Shown: positions 26,632-35,959, counted from the first letter of the stretch. The stretch: DNA of 64,000 nt from Candidatus Scalindua sp. (GCA_031316155.1 JALDRB010000005.1:246840-310839); one strand, 5' to 3'. Notes: a model not told the origin generated them from the letters alone. Numbers and translations are program-made.

Positions 26632-26773
26632 GGATGGTGATTTGTCAGGGCTACGAGCTTTAGTAGATGAGTAATATTTTTCTGATTATTCCTGTCTTCC
26701 GGTAGTCAGGTGAACAGTGTAATTTGTGCTTTATTTGTAAATTGTGATTCTGGGAAAGAATATCTGAATAGAT

Positions 26774-28846
26774 ATGCCATTAAGCCTCTTAAACGAAGAA
26801 CAGCTAAACGCCGCTACTGCCAAATTCGGACACAATATTGTTATCGCATCTGCCGGAACCGGAAAAACGTCAACAATAGTTGGAAGAATCGCCTGTCTTC
26901 TTGATTCTCGTGTCGCACCACAAGAAATTTTATTACTCACTTTTACAAATAAGGCTGCAACTGAAATGGTGGAAAGACTTACACGTTTTTTCCCTAAAGA
27001 TGTTACTTCAAAAATAGAAGCAGGTACTTTCCACGCTATCTGTTACAAACTTTTAAAAAAGCACAATCCAAGCCTACTGTTAAAACAACAAACTGAACTT
27101 AAAACACTCTTCAGAAGCATCTATGAAAAACGTGAGTTTAAAAAACTTGACTATAAGACCGCAGAATACTCTGCTAATTATCTTTATGATATCTATTCGC
27201 TTTATCAAAACACTGAACTGAAACTTGGTTTTGCCGACTGGATGTGTGAGAAATATCCTGATCATGAATTCTTTTGTGATATCTATGAAGACATATCACG
27301 TGAATATGAGTTGACAAAAGAGAGCTATGGCTACATAAATTTTAATGACCTGCTTATAAAAACGAGAGACCTCTTAAGCACTGATATATTTGTAAACTTT
27401 AAAGAGGTTTTAGTAGATGAGTATCAGGACACAAACTCTCTTCAGGGCTCACTCATAGATAAAATGAATCCGTCTTCACTTTTCTGCGTTGGTGATTATG
27501 ACCAGAGCATTTTTGCATTTAATGGTGCCAATATAAACCTAATCGGTACTTTTTCAAAAAAATATCCTGACTCGAAAGTGTTTTCTCTTAAGAAAAATTA
27601 CCGATCAACCGCCTTGATACTCTCTCTGGCAGACAGGGTTATAAAATTCAATGATAGAATATATCCCAAAGAGTTGATCGTTGTGAGAAAAGATGACCCG
27701 GTAAGCCCATCACTACTGGAATTTAATGAACTATTTGAGCAGTATAGTAAAGTTTCCTTTATGATAAAATCAAGCTCAACAAAACATGAAGATGTGGCCG
27801 TAATCTTCAGAAACAACTCTTCAGCAGACGGGATAGAAGCAAGTTTAAGAGAGCTTGGTGTACCCTGTAAAAGGAAAGGCGGGAAAAGTTTTTTTGATGC
27901 TAAGGAGGTAAAAGCGCTTTTTGATATCTACACCTTCTTTGTAAATCCAAAAGATTTGATGGCATTTATTCACATTTTTGAATATGCGAAAGGCTTAGGC
28001 AGCGCAACGGCAAAGGATATTTTTGAAGCACTAAAAAAGTTGGGGCATGGTTCAGTTTATGACGGTATCCTGCATCCCGATACCACTATTACGAATCCAT
28101 TTGAAAAAAGAAAAGTGTATTACCAACTGGCCCTTTTTGATGATTTTTTCAATTTAGAAAGTGACTCTAAATTTTCACACCTTGATTTAGATACAAAGAT
28201 TTCGGATTGCCCCATACTCAAACACCCGAAATTCACAGATGAAAGCGCTAAATTTTATAATGCTTTCTATCTATTATACAAGAGAATTAATAGAATAAAA
28301 AAACCTCTCTCTATGGTTGAGGCCATAAGCGAATCACCTGTCTATAAATACATAATAGATATTTTGGCCACTAAAAGGGCTCTAGATAGAAATAAGAAAG
28401 TAAATGCTGAGGTAAAAGAGAGAGCTCTCGTAAACATTCAGAGAAAGATTGTCCTTATTAAAGACCTTACAAAGAATTATTCCGATAATCAAAGCTTTTT
28501 AAACGCTATGCTGCTTGGCTCTAACGAACTTACAAAAGGAGAGGGTGTTAATCTCTTGACTATACATGCGAGCAAAGGTTTAGAGTTTAAAAACGTTTAT
28601 ATCCTGGATTTAATGGATGGACGTTTTCCAAACAGAAAGTTAGCTGCCAAAGGTGGCAGCATTGATGAAGAGAGAAGGCTTTTTTATGTAGCTGTCACCC
28701 GGGCAAGAGACAGGTTATGGCTCACCTATGCAAAGTTTGACAAGGTTAAGAAGCTACGATTTGTACCGTCACTCTTTTTATATGAAGCAGGACTTATAAA
28801 CAATAAAGCAGAGTACAAGAAACTTTTGAAGGAAAAGGAGAGTTAA
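26774..28846 (+). CDS. UvrD/Rep-type superfamily 1 DNA helicase
   Basis: The 690-residue protein has all SF1A motifs: Q motif LNEEQLNAA, Walker A ASAGTGKT (25-32), LTFTNKAATEM, LVDEYQDTN (motif II), VGDYDQSIFAFNGA (III), NYRST (IV), LLTIHASKGLEFKNV (V) and EERRLFYVAVTRARDRL (VI). It would unwind DNA 3' to 5' with ATP. Domain size fits UvrD/PcrA without long C-terminal additions. It stands alone, 630 nt before the SIR2/STAND operon and after the GIY-YIG/Smr pair; whether it is a housekeeping or accessory helicase cannot be told. Confidence 0.95.
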   Translation: MPLSLLNEEQLNAATAKFGHNIVIASAGTGKTSTIVGRIACLLDSRVAPQEILLLTFTNKAATEMVERLTRFFPKDVTSKIEAGTFHAICYKLLKKHNPSLLLKQQTELKTLFRSIYEKREFKKLDYKTAEYSANYLYDIYSLYQNTELKLGFADWMCEKYPDHEFFCDIYEDISREYELTKESYGYINFNDLLIKTRDLLSTDIFVNFKEVLVDEYQDTNSLQGSLIDKMNPSSLFCVGDYDQSIFAFNGANINLIGTFSKKYPDSKVFSLKKNYRSTALILSLADRVIKFNDRIYPKELIVVRKDDPVSPSLLEFNELFEQYSKVSFMIKSSSTKHEDVAVIFRNNSSADGIEASLRELGVPCKRKGGKSFFDAKEVKALFDIYTFFVNPKDLMAFIHIFEYAKGLGSATAKDIFEALKKLGHGSVYDGILHPDTTITNPFEKRKVYYQLALFDDFFNLESDSKFSHLDLDTKISDCPILKHPKFTDESAKFYNAFYLLYKRINRIKKPLSMVEAISESPVYKYIIDILATKRALDRNKKVNAEVKERALVNIQRKIVLIKDLTKNYSDNQSFLNAMLLGSNELTKGEGVNLLTIHASKGLEFKNVYILDLMDGRFPNRKLAAKGGSIDEERRLFYVAVTRARDRLWLTYAKFDKVKKLRFVPSLFLYEAGLINNKAEYKKLLKEKES

Positions 28847-29041
28847 GGTTAAGCTGAGTGCAGAATATACGCTGAATTCAATGGATAAAGAGACACTCGT
28901 GAGGTTTTGATGGCTCTTTTTCATTTTTTAACAATCAATCACAGAAATTATCAATCATCAGGATATAAGACACGATATGAAGCGCATTATGAATGCCTGC
29001 AATGAGAATTTTCTTCAGACATCTTCAAGAAGGTCTTGTGA
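28847..29041. other. Gene-free spacer after the helicase gene
   Basis: AT-rich spacer with no credible frame and no clear terminator hairpin; it runs into a MITE at 29042. Confidence 0.35.
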
Positions 29042-29132
29042 TATACTCATCTCGTAATGGTTTTCGGACCTACCTGTGCGTAAGGAACGCACGCAGACAG
29101 GTAAAACCGAAAACCAAATCGGTTTTAGTATA
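29042..29132. repeat. MITE copy, 91 bp, with nested REP-like palindrome
   Basis: Both MITE ends are present (TATACTCATCTCGTAATGG at left, GGTTTTAGTATA at right), but the interior is replaced by the palindrome ACCTGTGCG...CGCAGACAGGT (29071-29102), the same REP-like motif as at 10834-10860. Confidence 0.75.
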
Positions 29133-29188
29133 ACGGGTATATTTCTACCCCCATTAAATACTTTACAAGTAAAGCTATTCCTCATTTA

Positions 29189-29227
29189 CCGAATGCGTAT
29201 CGTTCGGAACGAGCGATACGCATTCGG
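29189..29227. repeat. 14-bp perfect hairpin upstream of the SIR2/STAND operon
   Basis: CCGAATGCGTATCG at 29189-29202 pairs exactly with CGATACGCATTCGG at 29214-29227 around an 11-nt loop, about 250 nt before the SIR2-like start. It has no T-run. A regulatory or transposon-derived role is possible. Confidence 0.6.
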
Positions 29228-29478
29228 ACGGGGAAGTGTTTATCGGATGATAGATGTTATTTTTCCAGACTTATTATAACAAGACTGTTTTACCTCATCT
29301 TCGTTGTGTTAAAGAAAAATAATTAGCTTTTCTTTATCGTTATAAGGGAAAGTTTGAAAACCCCGGGTTTTCATGTAACAACCTGGTCGAACAAGAACAC
29401 GTATGAAATGTATTCCTTTTTGGTTCTGGCCTGGCCGGGTTGGGCAAAATTTTAATTATAAGCTTATGGAGAATATAA

Positions 29479-30366
29479 ATGCCAGATACTATCGAAGAAA
29501 AAGATTGGGATAGACTGTTAGGGAGAATTAAAGAAGGCAAGTGTACGGCTTTTCTCGGTGCAGGAGCCTGTTATGGTTTTCTACCTTTGGGATCTCAAAT
29601 TGCAAAGGAGTGGGCTGAGCTTTACAAATATCCTTTCAAAGATTCCTATACGGATCTTGCTCGTGTTGCTCAATATTTAGCGATAGACCAGGATGGAATG
29701 TTTCCAAAAGAACGCCTTATAAAAAAATTTCAAAATATTCAACAACCTAATTATGAAGATCCGGATGAACCCCATGGTCTTCTGGCAGATTTTCGTTTAC
29801 CAATATATATCACCACGAATTATGATAATTTCATGATACAGGCTTTAAAAAGTAGAAAATGTGATCCTTTACAGGAATTGTGTCGATGGAATTCGATCTT
29901 AAAAAAGAAGTCTTCAGTTTTTGATAACCGTAACTTTAAACCTTCTAACGCACGTCCTGTGGTCTACCACCTCCATGGATATTTAGAGGAACCGGAATCT
30001 TTGGTGCTTACCGAGGATGATTATCTCGATTTCCTTGTGAATATTTCAAAAGATGCTGATATTATTCCTTCGGCTATCCAAGAATCTCTGGCTAAAACTT
30101 CTCTACTGTTTATAGGTTACAAACTCGCCGATGTAAATTTCAGAGTTGTACTGAGAGGAATAATTGGTTATCTTGAAAAGAGTTTAACCCGTTCTCATAT
30201 ATCTGTGCAGTTAATTCCGGGAGGGGATTCTATTTCTCAAGAAGAAAAGGATAACTCCCAAGCCTATCTGGATGATTATTTTAACAGGATAGATATAAAA
30301 GTTTACTGGGGAACAAGCCGCGAGTTTACCAAAGAATTAAGAAAACGCTGGGAGAAAATTAAGTGA
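29479..30366 (+). CDS. SIR2-like (predicted NADase) effector protein
   Basis: The 295-residue protein is a SIR2_2-type domain: nucleotide loop TAFLGAGACYG (23-33), the TTNYDNF motif (112-118, with N114 and D116), the catalytic-type histidine in YHLHGYLEEPE (H166) and LTEDDYLDF. In Thoeris, DSR and Avs systems such domains destroy NAD+ to stop phage growth. TGA at 30364-30366 overlaps the GTG of the STAND gene by 4 nt, so both are translated together. Nothing else is fused to it, so activation must come from the partner. Defence function is inferred. Confidence 0.87.
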   Translation: MPDTIEEKDWDRLLGRIKEGKCTAFLGAGACYGFLPLGSQIAKEWAELYKYPFKDSYTDLARVAQYLAIDQDGMFPKERLIKKFQNIQQPNYEDPDEPHGLLADFRLPIYITTNYDNFMIQALKSRKCDPLQELCRWNSILKKKSSVFDNRNFKPSNARPVVYHLHGYLEEPESLVLTEDDYLDFLVNISKDADIIPSAIQESLAKTSLLFIGYKLADVNFRVVLRGIIGYLEKSLTRSHISVQLIPGGDSISQEEKDNSQAYLDDYFNRIDIKVYWGTSREFTKELRKRWEKIK

Positions 30367-33134
30367 CGGAAAATAATACCAATCCATACATTGGCCCTCG
30401 CTCCTATGAGACCGTGGATAAAAAATTGTTTTTCGGGAGAGAATACGAAACCCGGGAGCTCTGTTCAAGGATTATTGCCCATAGTGTAGTTCTTTTTTAT
30501 TCTCAATCAGGAGCAGGTAAAACTTCTTTAATAAATGCCGGCGTAATCCCCCGATTAGAAGAGGAGGGTTTTGATATTTTGCCAGTTGCCAGAGTCAGCG
30601 GCCAAATTCCGGAGGAACTGAATCCGAAGGAGATTAAGAATATATACGTTTTCAATTCACTGTTAAATTGGAGCGATAAACAAACTCAGACTCAGGCGTT
30701 GACCTCGAATTCTATGAATGCTTTTTTAAAAGACAGAAAGAAATTGAATGCCACAGACGCACCTCAGTTAATTATTTTTGACCAGTTTGAGGAGTTGATC
30801 ACACATTATCAGGAAAGATGGACGGAGAGAAAAACCTTTTTTGAACAGGTTGTTGACTCATTAGAACAAAATCCAACATTAAGAGCTGTTTTAGTAATGA
30901 GGGAAGATTACATTGCTTACTTAGATCCATATCTTTCGTTATTTCCTAATAAACTCAATATTCGCTTCAGATTGGAAAGAATGAGAAGGGAGGCTGCAAT
31001 ATCCGCAATTGTCGGCCCCATTAAAGAAACAAATAAAAATTATGCAGATGATGTCCCCGAATACCTGGTAGATGAACTCTTAAAAGTTCGGGTAAATACA
31101 GCTACCGGAGAAACAATTATAATTCCAGGAGAATATGTTGAACCCGTTCAACTTCAGGTTGTATGTCAGAATTTATGGTCCCACCTTCCCGGAAATGAAA
31201 ATACTATTACGAAAGAATATGTGCAAACGTTTGGCAGTGTTGATGATGCTCTTCGGGGATTTTATGATCAGGCTGTCAATTCCGTTGTTACCTCTAAAAA
31301 AATTAAAGAAAAAGTTTTACGTATTTGGTTTGAAAAGCAACTGATAACTCTCGCAGGTACGAGGGGCACTGTTTTTCGTGGTGCGGAAGAAACTGGTGGA
31401 ATTCCAAATGATATTATCGTTGAACTCCAGAGTAAACATATTATCAGGGCCGAGTGGCGCGCAGGCGGCCGGTGGTATGAATTGACGCACGACAGTTTGA
31501 TAAAGGCTGTCCAGGATTCAAACAAGCTATTTAATGAAAATTTAAAAACGATCGCTGAGCAGCGTTATATTGCTGGATTACAGAATTTTGATAAACAACT
31601 GTATACAGAAGCCATTGACTATTTTGACCAGGCTATCGATCTTAATCCGGACTATATGTTAGCTTATGCGTATAAGTCATATACATTGGATAGATTAGGA
31701 CGTACCGAGGAAGCATTAGAGACAGTAAATAAATCAATTGAAATCGATCCCAAGTATGCATGGGCATATGGCCAGCGTGGAAAAATTTATAACGACATGA
31801 AGGAATACCACAAAGCATTAGCAGATCTTGATAAAGCTATAGAACTGGATGGTAACGAAAAATCGGCTTATGCAAACAGATCCTTAGCGCTCACTGAAAC
31901 AGGTGAATTCGAAAAAGCCCTGGAAGCTCTGAATAAAGCCCTCGAGATCGATCCCAAGTATGCATGGGCATATAGCCAGCGTGGAAAAATTTATAACGAC
32001 ATGAAGGAATACCACAAGGCATTAACAGATCTTGATAAAGCTATAGAACTGGATGGTAACGAAAAATCGGCTTATGCAAATAAGTCCTATGCACTTACTG
32101 AAACGGGTGAATTCGAAAAAGCCCTGGAAGCTCTGAATAAAGCCCTTGAGATCGATCCCGGGTATGGCTGGGCATATGGTCAGCGTGGGAAAGTTTATAT
32201 CGACATGAAGGAATACCACAAAGCATTAACAGATCTTGATAAAGCCATAGAACTGGATGGGAATGACAAATCGGCTTATGCAAATAAGTCCTATGCACTT
32301 AGTGAAACGGGTGAATTCAAAAAAGCCCTGGAAGCTCTGAATAAAACGCTTGAGATCGACCCCAGGTATGGCTGGGCATATGGTCAGCGTGGGAAAGTTT
32401 ATAACGATTTGAAGGAATACCACAAAGCATTAACAGATCTTGATAAAGCCATAGAACTGGATGGGAAAGACAAATGGGCCTATGCAAACAAGTCCTATGC
32501 ACTTACTGAAATGGGTGAATTCGAAAAAGCCCTGGAAGCTCTGAATAAAGCGCTTGAGATCGACCCCAGGTACGTTTGGGCATATAATCAAGGCGGAATT
32601 ATTTACTATGCCATGAACAAGTATAAAAAGGCAATCAACAATTTTAATGAGGTACTTAAAATAGATCCGAATTTCTATAAAGCTTATGGCAACAGGGGCG
32701 ATGCACTTCTTAAATTAGGTAAAGAATCTCAGGCAAAAAGTGATTTTGAAAATGTCATACGTATTTGCAAGAAACAATTGATGGAAGACCCCGAGAATTC
32801 ATCGTTATACTCTGACCTTGCCTGGTACTCTTATGTAACAGGGGATTATATGCAAGCGGTTGAAGCCGGTGAGAAGGCGATTTCATTTAATCCCGATTTA
32901 ATATTTCCCTATTTCAATTTGGGACTTGCTTATTTGTCGTTAGGTAAAGATGATAAAGCAATAAAAACTTATAAGTCGGGAATGAGTAAGGCAAAAAATT
33001 TACCATCTGATGAACTCGAAAAGAAATTGGAAGATGCAAAGAAAGATATCGAAGACCTCGTGACTCGCATACCTGAAAGGAAAGAAACAGGGAAGAATAT
33101 TATTACCCAGATTATAAATAGAATAAGATTATGA
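30363..33134 (+). CDS. nSTAND NTPase with TPR sensor array
   Basis: The 923-residue protein opens NPYIGPRSYETVDKKLFFGRE, the nSTAND1 signature, then Walker A SQSGAGKTS (47-55) and Walker B LIIFDQFEEL (136-145), with a winged-helix-like part up to about 390. From about 395 to 850 follow at least a dozen TPR motifs, including four near-identical 68-residue double units. STAND proteins oligomerise on ligand binding and switch on an effector. It starts with GTG inside the stop of the SIR2-like gene, so the NADase is probably the effector in trans. Known Avs proteins fuse both parts; this split form with TPRs is less usual. Confidence 0.88.
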   Translation: MTENNTNPYIGPRSYETVDKKLFFGREYETRELCSRIIAHSVVLFYSQSGAGKTSLINAGVIPRLEEEGFDILPVARVSGQIPEELNPKEIKNIYVFNSLLNWSDKQTQTQALTSNSMNAFLKDRKKLNATDAPQLIIFDQFEELITHYQERWTERKTFFEQVVDSLEQNPTLRAVLVMREDYIAYLDPYLSLFPNKLNIRFRLERMRREAAISAIVGPIKETNKNYADDVPEYLVDELLKVRVNTATGETIIIPGEYVEPVQLQVVCQNLWSHLPGNENTITKEYVQTFGSVDDALRGFYDQAVNSVVTSKKIKEKVLRIWFEKQLITLAGTRGTVFRGAEETGGIPNDIIVELQSKHIIRAEWRAGGRWYELTHDSLIKAVQDSNKLFNENLKTIAEQRYIAGLQNFDKQLYTEAIDYFDQAIDLNPDYMLAYAYKSYTLDRLGRTEEALETVNKSIEIDPKYAWAYGQRGKIYNDMKEYHKALADLDKAIELDGNEKSAYANRSLALTETGEFEKALEALNKALEIDPKYAWAYSQRGKIYNDMKEYHKALTDLDKAIELDGNEKSAYANKSYALTETGEFEKALEALNKALEIDPGYGWAYGQRGKVYIDMKEYHKALTDLDKAIELDGNDKSAYANKSYALSETGEFKKALEALNKTLEIDPRYGWAYGQRGKVYNDLKEYHKALTDLDKAIELDGKDKWAYANKSYALTEMGEFEKALEALNKALEIDPRYVWAYNQGGIIYYAMNKYKKAINNFNEVLKIDPNFYKAYGNRGDALLKLGKESQAKSDFENVIRICKKQLMEDPENSSLYSDLAWYSYVTGDYMQAVEAGEKAISFNPDLIFPYFNLGLAYLSLGKDDKAIKTYKSGMSKAKNLPSDELEKKLEDAKKDIEDLVTRIPERKETGKNIITQIINRIRL
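31741..32590 (+). repeat. Four tandem 204-nt units in the STAND TPR region
   Basis: The ATGAAGGAATACCACAAAGC-type segment recurs at 31797, 32001, 32205 and 32409 (TTG in the last), exactly 204 nt apart, with a partial fifth unit. Each unit encodes two TPR motifs (68 residues). Units differ by only a few bases, so the array grew recently by duplication. Confidence 0.9.
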
Positions 33135-33403
33135 TAGGTCTCGCGAATCTCCATGTATCAGTTTTTGATACGTCCCGTTAATGCTGATCATTACACAAAA
33201 ATCCTTACATGAGATGCCGGATGTCTGATTCACAATGCTGGAAGCAAAAGCACCATTAATCGTAATACTCATTTTATATCTGAAAGATTCACCCTTTATC
33301 GTGAGTGCCCAAGATCTTCGAATACGGAAACCTCTTTGTTTCAGTTTGTAACATCTCTTTCCACAATTTTATTTCTCAGTTCCTCATCATCGGGTTTTTT
33401 AAA

Positions 33404-33406
33404 CAT
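33404..33406 (-). other. ATG of a 21-codon frame directly after msrA (possible msrB relic)
   Basis: Right after the msrA stop, minus-strand ATG 33404-33406 begins MFKKPDDEELRNKI and stops after 21 codons (about 33341). MsrB proteins often begin with a similar K-P-EEL-KKL segment and follow msrA, so a decayed msrB is possible, but no MsrB core follows. The spacer to 33135 holds no other recognisable gene. Confidence 0.3.
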
Positions 33407-34035
33407 TTAATACTTGTCACTTTGCTTAGTATTCATTTCCTTACCCCATATCCTCTCTAAAAACTGATCACGCCCCGAACCTTTTCTATATAATTTATAC
33501 CTTACCGGATTTTTTTTATAAAAATCCTGATGGTATTCTTCAGCCTTATAAAATGGAGTAGCCTGAATAATTTCTGTAACGATTTCTTTTCCATATTTCC
33601 CGGTATTGTTCAATTGCTCTTTCGATAGCTCTGCTAAACGTCTCTGTTCTTCATTGTGAAAAAAGACAGCAGTTCTGTACTGTAAACCCCGATCAGCAAA
33701 TTGTCCACCCGGATCTGTTGGATCTATCTGTTTCCAGAATACATCAAGAAGTTCCGAATAACTTACTTTCGCAGGGTCGTACGTTATTTGAATAGCTTCA
33801 AAATGAGAAGTTGCACCTGATGAAACTTCTCCATATGTTGGATTTTCCTCACGCCCACCTGTATAGCCCGATAAGACCTCTGAAACACCTTCCAGTTTTT
33901 CGAAAGGATGTTCCATACACCAGAAACAGCCTCCTGCAAAAGTAGCTTTTTCAGATTCAGTTTCAGCAAATAAACCAAGTGGCATAAGAATTAAAACAGA
34001 CAGTAATAAGAAGAATCTAATTTTTTTTCTGACAT
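33407..34035 (-). CDS. msrA: Peptide methionine sulfoxide reductase MsrA, exported form; start frameshifted
   Basis: MsrA repairs methionine-S-sulfoxide. The catalytic motif GCFWCMEHPFEKL, the GYTGG strand, and YRTAVFFHN, EEYHQDFY tail are intact. The in-frame ATG at 33985 (MPLGLFAET) starts inside a signal peptide: codons upstream read RFFLLLSVLILMPLGLFA. A strong site (GGAGGG at 34041-34046) precedes ATG 34033-34035, which begins MSEKK but is out of frame by one base in the eight-T run 34021-34028. Nine would give MSEKKIRFFLLLS, a normal signal peptide. So the gene likely starts at 34035 and the break is a sequencing error or phase switch. Confidence 0.85.
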
Positions 34036-34090
34036 TCTTTCCCTCCGGAGTTAAGTTTGGAAGTCTTTCTATTGTATATAATACCTATAT

Positions 34091-34284
34091 TATACTCATC
34101 TCATAATGATTTTCGGATAAAATCCGAGATAAAATTGAGCGAATAAAGTCCTCGGCACTTTTTGTACGGGGATACCTTCACCGGGGTTTGGTTTTCAGCC
34201 TGCCCGGCCTGTCAGCCGTTCGCCAGCCCGATACTCATTCTGGCGGGAACGGGTAAAACCGAAAACCAAATCAATTTTAGTATA
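34091..34284. repeat. MITE, long variant of 194 bp
   Basis: Starts TATACTCATCTCATAATG and ends CAATTTTAGTATA. The interior contains the body of the 113-bp form in reverse plus about 80 nt with a GC-rich palindromic part (GCCTGCCCGGCCTGTCAGCC). The 49535-49702 copy shares this interior. The spacer 34285-34532 shows nothing else. Confidence 0.75.
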
Positions 34285-34532
34285 TCTATTAAATACGTAT
34301 TTTTTTATTCGACATTTTGTGATATTTCTTAAACTGTTAAGGGATTTCAGGAATGGATAATAGAAGTTAAACGATGTTTGTTTTTTTATTGAATTGATGA
34401 AAGGAAGGATTTGACTTACCCTTTCTGCCGACAGGCAGGGATTGAAGATTGACGATGAGTGTCTATACGTTTTTATCTCTGTGAACAGCCTGAGGAGTAA
34501 AAGCCGGCGAACTAACAGAGATATGTTCGGCT

Positions 34533-35189
34533 CTAATTCCTGGCAATAATAACTGAATTATAACAGTCACCATAAGGACTTTTTACATATTTGCTGGCAT
34601 TCCAGTCATTTTCCCATTTTGATTTATCAATAAGGTAACGATACTGATATTCCTTCCCGGGCTCTAAGTAAAATGCTGTAGAGTAAAAACCATCTTCCAT
34701 CTTTTTCATAGGGTTGGCATTTATGTCCCAATTATTAAAGTCACCAACAACATATACACTATTTGCGTCAGGTGCGGCATCCTTTGGCAATCGGAACGTT
34801 ACTCTTGTTGTATTTTTATTTTTAGGGAGCTTCCGCTTTACTGCATCAAGCAATCTCTCCCTGGTTAAATGTGATTTCTCAATTGATATAAAGTCTGGAT
34901 CTATATTTTTAAGACTCTTGAATCGTTGTTCTGAGTAGGCACTGATTATTATCACGGGAATGTCAACATACTCAGTTATGCTTTTTAGATATAAGAATAA
35001 TGTATCTCCTGTAACCAAACTCATAATCACATCAATGATTACCAAATCAGGCTTCACTTCTTCTAATTTCTCCATCGCTTCATACCCATCATAGGTATGA
35101 ATGAGTTTATAGTCTGTATCCTTTAGCATAGTTTTGTAAAGATCATGGAAATACTTTTCATCATCTACAATCATTATCGTTTTAGTCAA
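34533..35189 (-). CDS. Receiver domain fused to CBM48/AMPK-type glycogen-binding domain
   Basis: Residues 1-120 are a CheY-like receiver: acidic pocket D9/D10, phosphate acceptor D53 (LVIIDVIMS), switch residue in IIISAYS and lysine in SIEKSH. Residues about 125-218 form an isoamylase-early/AMPK1 carbohydrate-binding fold (SVYVVGDFNNWDINANPMKK and LEPGKEYQYRYLID). Normal receiver outputs bind DNA or make enzymes; a glycogen-binding output is rare and could place a phosphosignal on polysaccharide. No kinase or glycogen gene is adjacent. Domain calls are firm; the joint role is inference. Confidence 0.87.
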   Translation of the reverse strand: MTKTIMIVDDEKYFHDLYKTMLKDTDYKLIHTYDGYEAMEKLEEVKPDLVIIDVIMSLVTGDTLFLYLKSITEYVDIPVIIISAYSEQRFKSLKNIDPDFISIEKSHLTRERLLDAVKRKLPKNKNTTRVTFRLPKDAAPDANSVYVVGDFNNWDINANPMKKMEDGFYSTAFYLEPGKEYQYRYLIDKSKWENDWNASKYVKSPYGDCYNSVIIARN

Positions 35190-35520
35190 TTCTTATCGTC
35201 TCCTGTATAAAATTCTTGATCGTTTTATCTGGTTACATTTCAATAATTCTGTAAAAGTAAAATTCCTGGTTCAAAACAAACATCATAGAAAGAGAGGAAA
35301 TTCACTCTACGATTGTAAAGAAAAACCAAAATAGTAGCAAATATAACGCCAATTCAACTCATTATACATGAAAGGTCTTAACATGCAAATTTAATTGTAG
35401 ATACAAACTTTGGTGACACTCTTTCAATCAGGATCGAGAAGTATTGACTGTCTAATTAATGAACAAATGTGTCAAAAAATAATCAAGCCAAAACTGGAGT
35501 AATATAATTTTGCATAGTGC
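35190..35520. other. Gene-free AT-rich spacer
   Basis: Upstream region of the receiver-CBM48 gene. No frame, hairpin or known site stands out. Confidence 0.3.
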
Positions 35521-35580
35521 AGGATTTCATAAATTCTCCTGATATTGATGTGTGATTTTCTCAAGTACAAATTCAGTAAA
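35521..35580 (-). pseudogene. Relic of the RelE/XRE toxin-antitoxin junction
   Basis: GATTTCATAAATTCTCCTGA and the next 40 nt match 25021-25085, which spans the antitoxin start and toxin end, with about 20% mismatches. Only the junction is left, so a second toxin-antitoxin locus has decayed here. Confidence 0.55.
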
Positions 35581-35629
35581 AACTTAAAATGTATCGCACT
35601 TGTTAAGTCTCCGCTTTACTCGTTATATA

Positions 35630-35925
35630 GTAAAGAATCCACCCGCAAAGCAGGTGGCTTTGGGTTCACCCCTAAAAGGGGATAAGTATACTGTTATTAG
35701 CCATTCATGCAAATTAACCGTAATTACTAGATTATGCCAAATGAACAGTTATGTGTTTTCTCCACAAGAATTCACTGGCAAACAACTCTAAACAAAATTT
35801 TTCATTGCGGGCTTCGCTTTGTTAAAGACTGTTCCAGCCCTATTAACAAAGTATATAATTGGCATAGCCATATATCTCTGACCACACTCATAGAGTGTGG
35901 GTTTCCATACTGTTACTAAAATATG
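35630..35925. mobile_element. IS200/IS605-like non-autonomous remnant
   Basis: Three hairpins typical of IS200/IS605 ends occur: CCACCCGC/GCAGGTGG at 35639-35657, CCCC/GGGG at 35669-35681, and CCACACTC/GAGTGTGG at 35882-35900, within about 300 nt that encode no TnpA or TnpB. This looks like a palindrome-bounded MITE of that family. The assignment is by pattern only. Confidence 0.45.
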
Positions 35926-35959
35926 TTATAAAAATACTTGACTAGAATAAACCAGGCGC

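Noticed and set aside
29189..29227. Hairpin as rho-independent terminator
   Set aside because: No T-run follows on either strand; a repeat or regulatory hairpin is likelier.
32022..32502. Repeated minus-strand frames of about 65 codons
   Set aside because: They are antisense echoes of the 204-nt TPR repeats, not separate genes.
31741..32590. Regularly spaced repeats as a CRISPR array
   Set aside because: Units are 204 nt without spacers and are in frame with a TPR protein.
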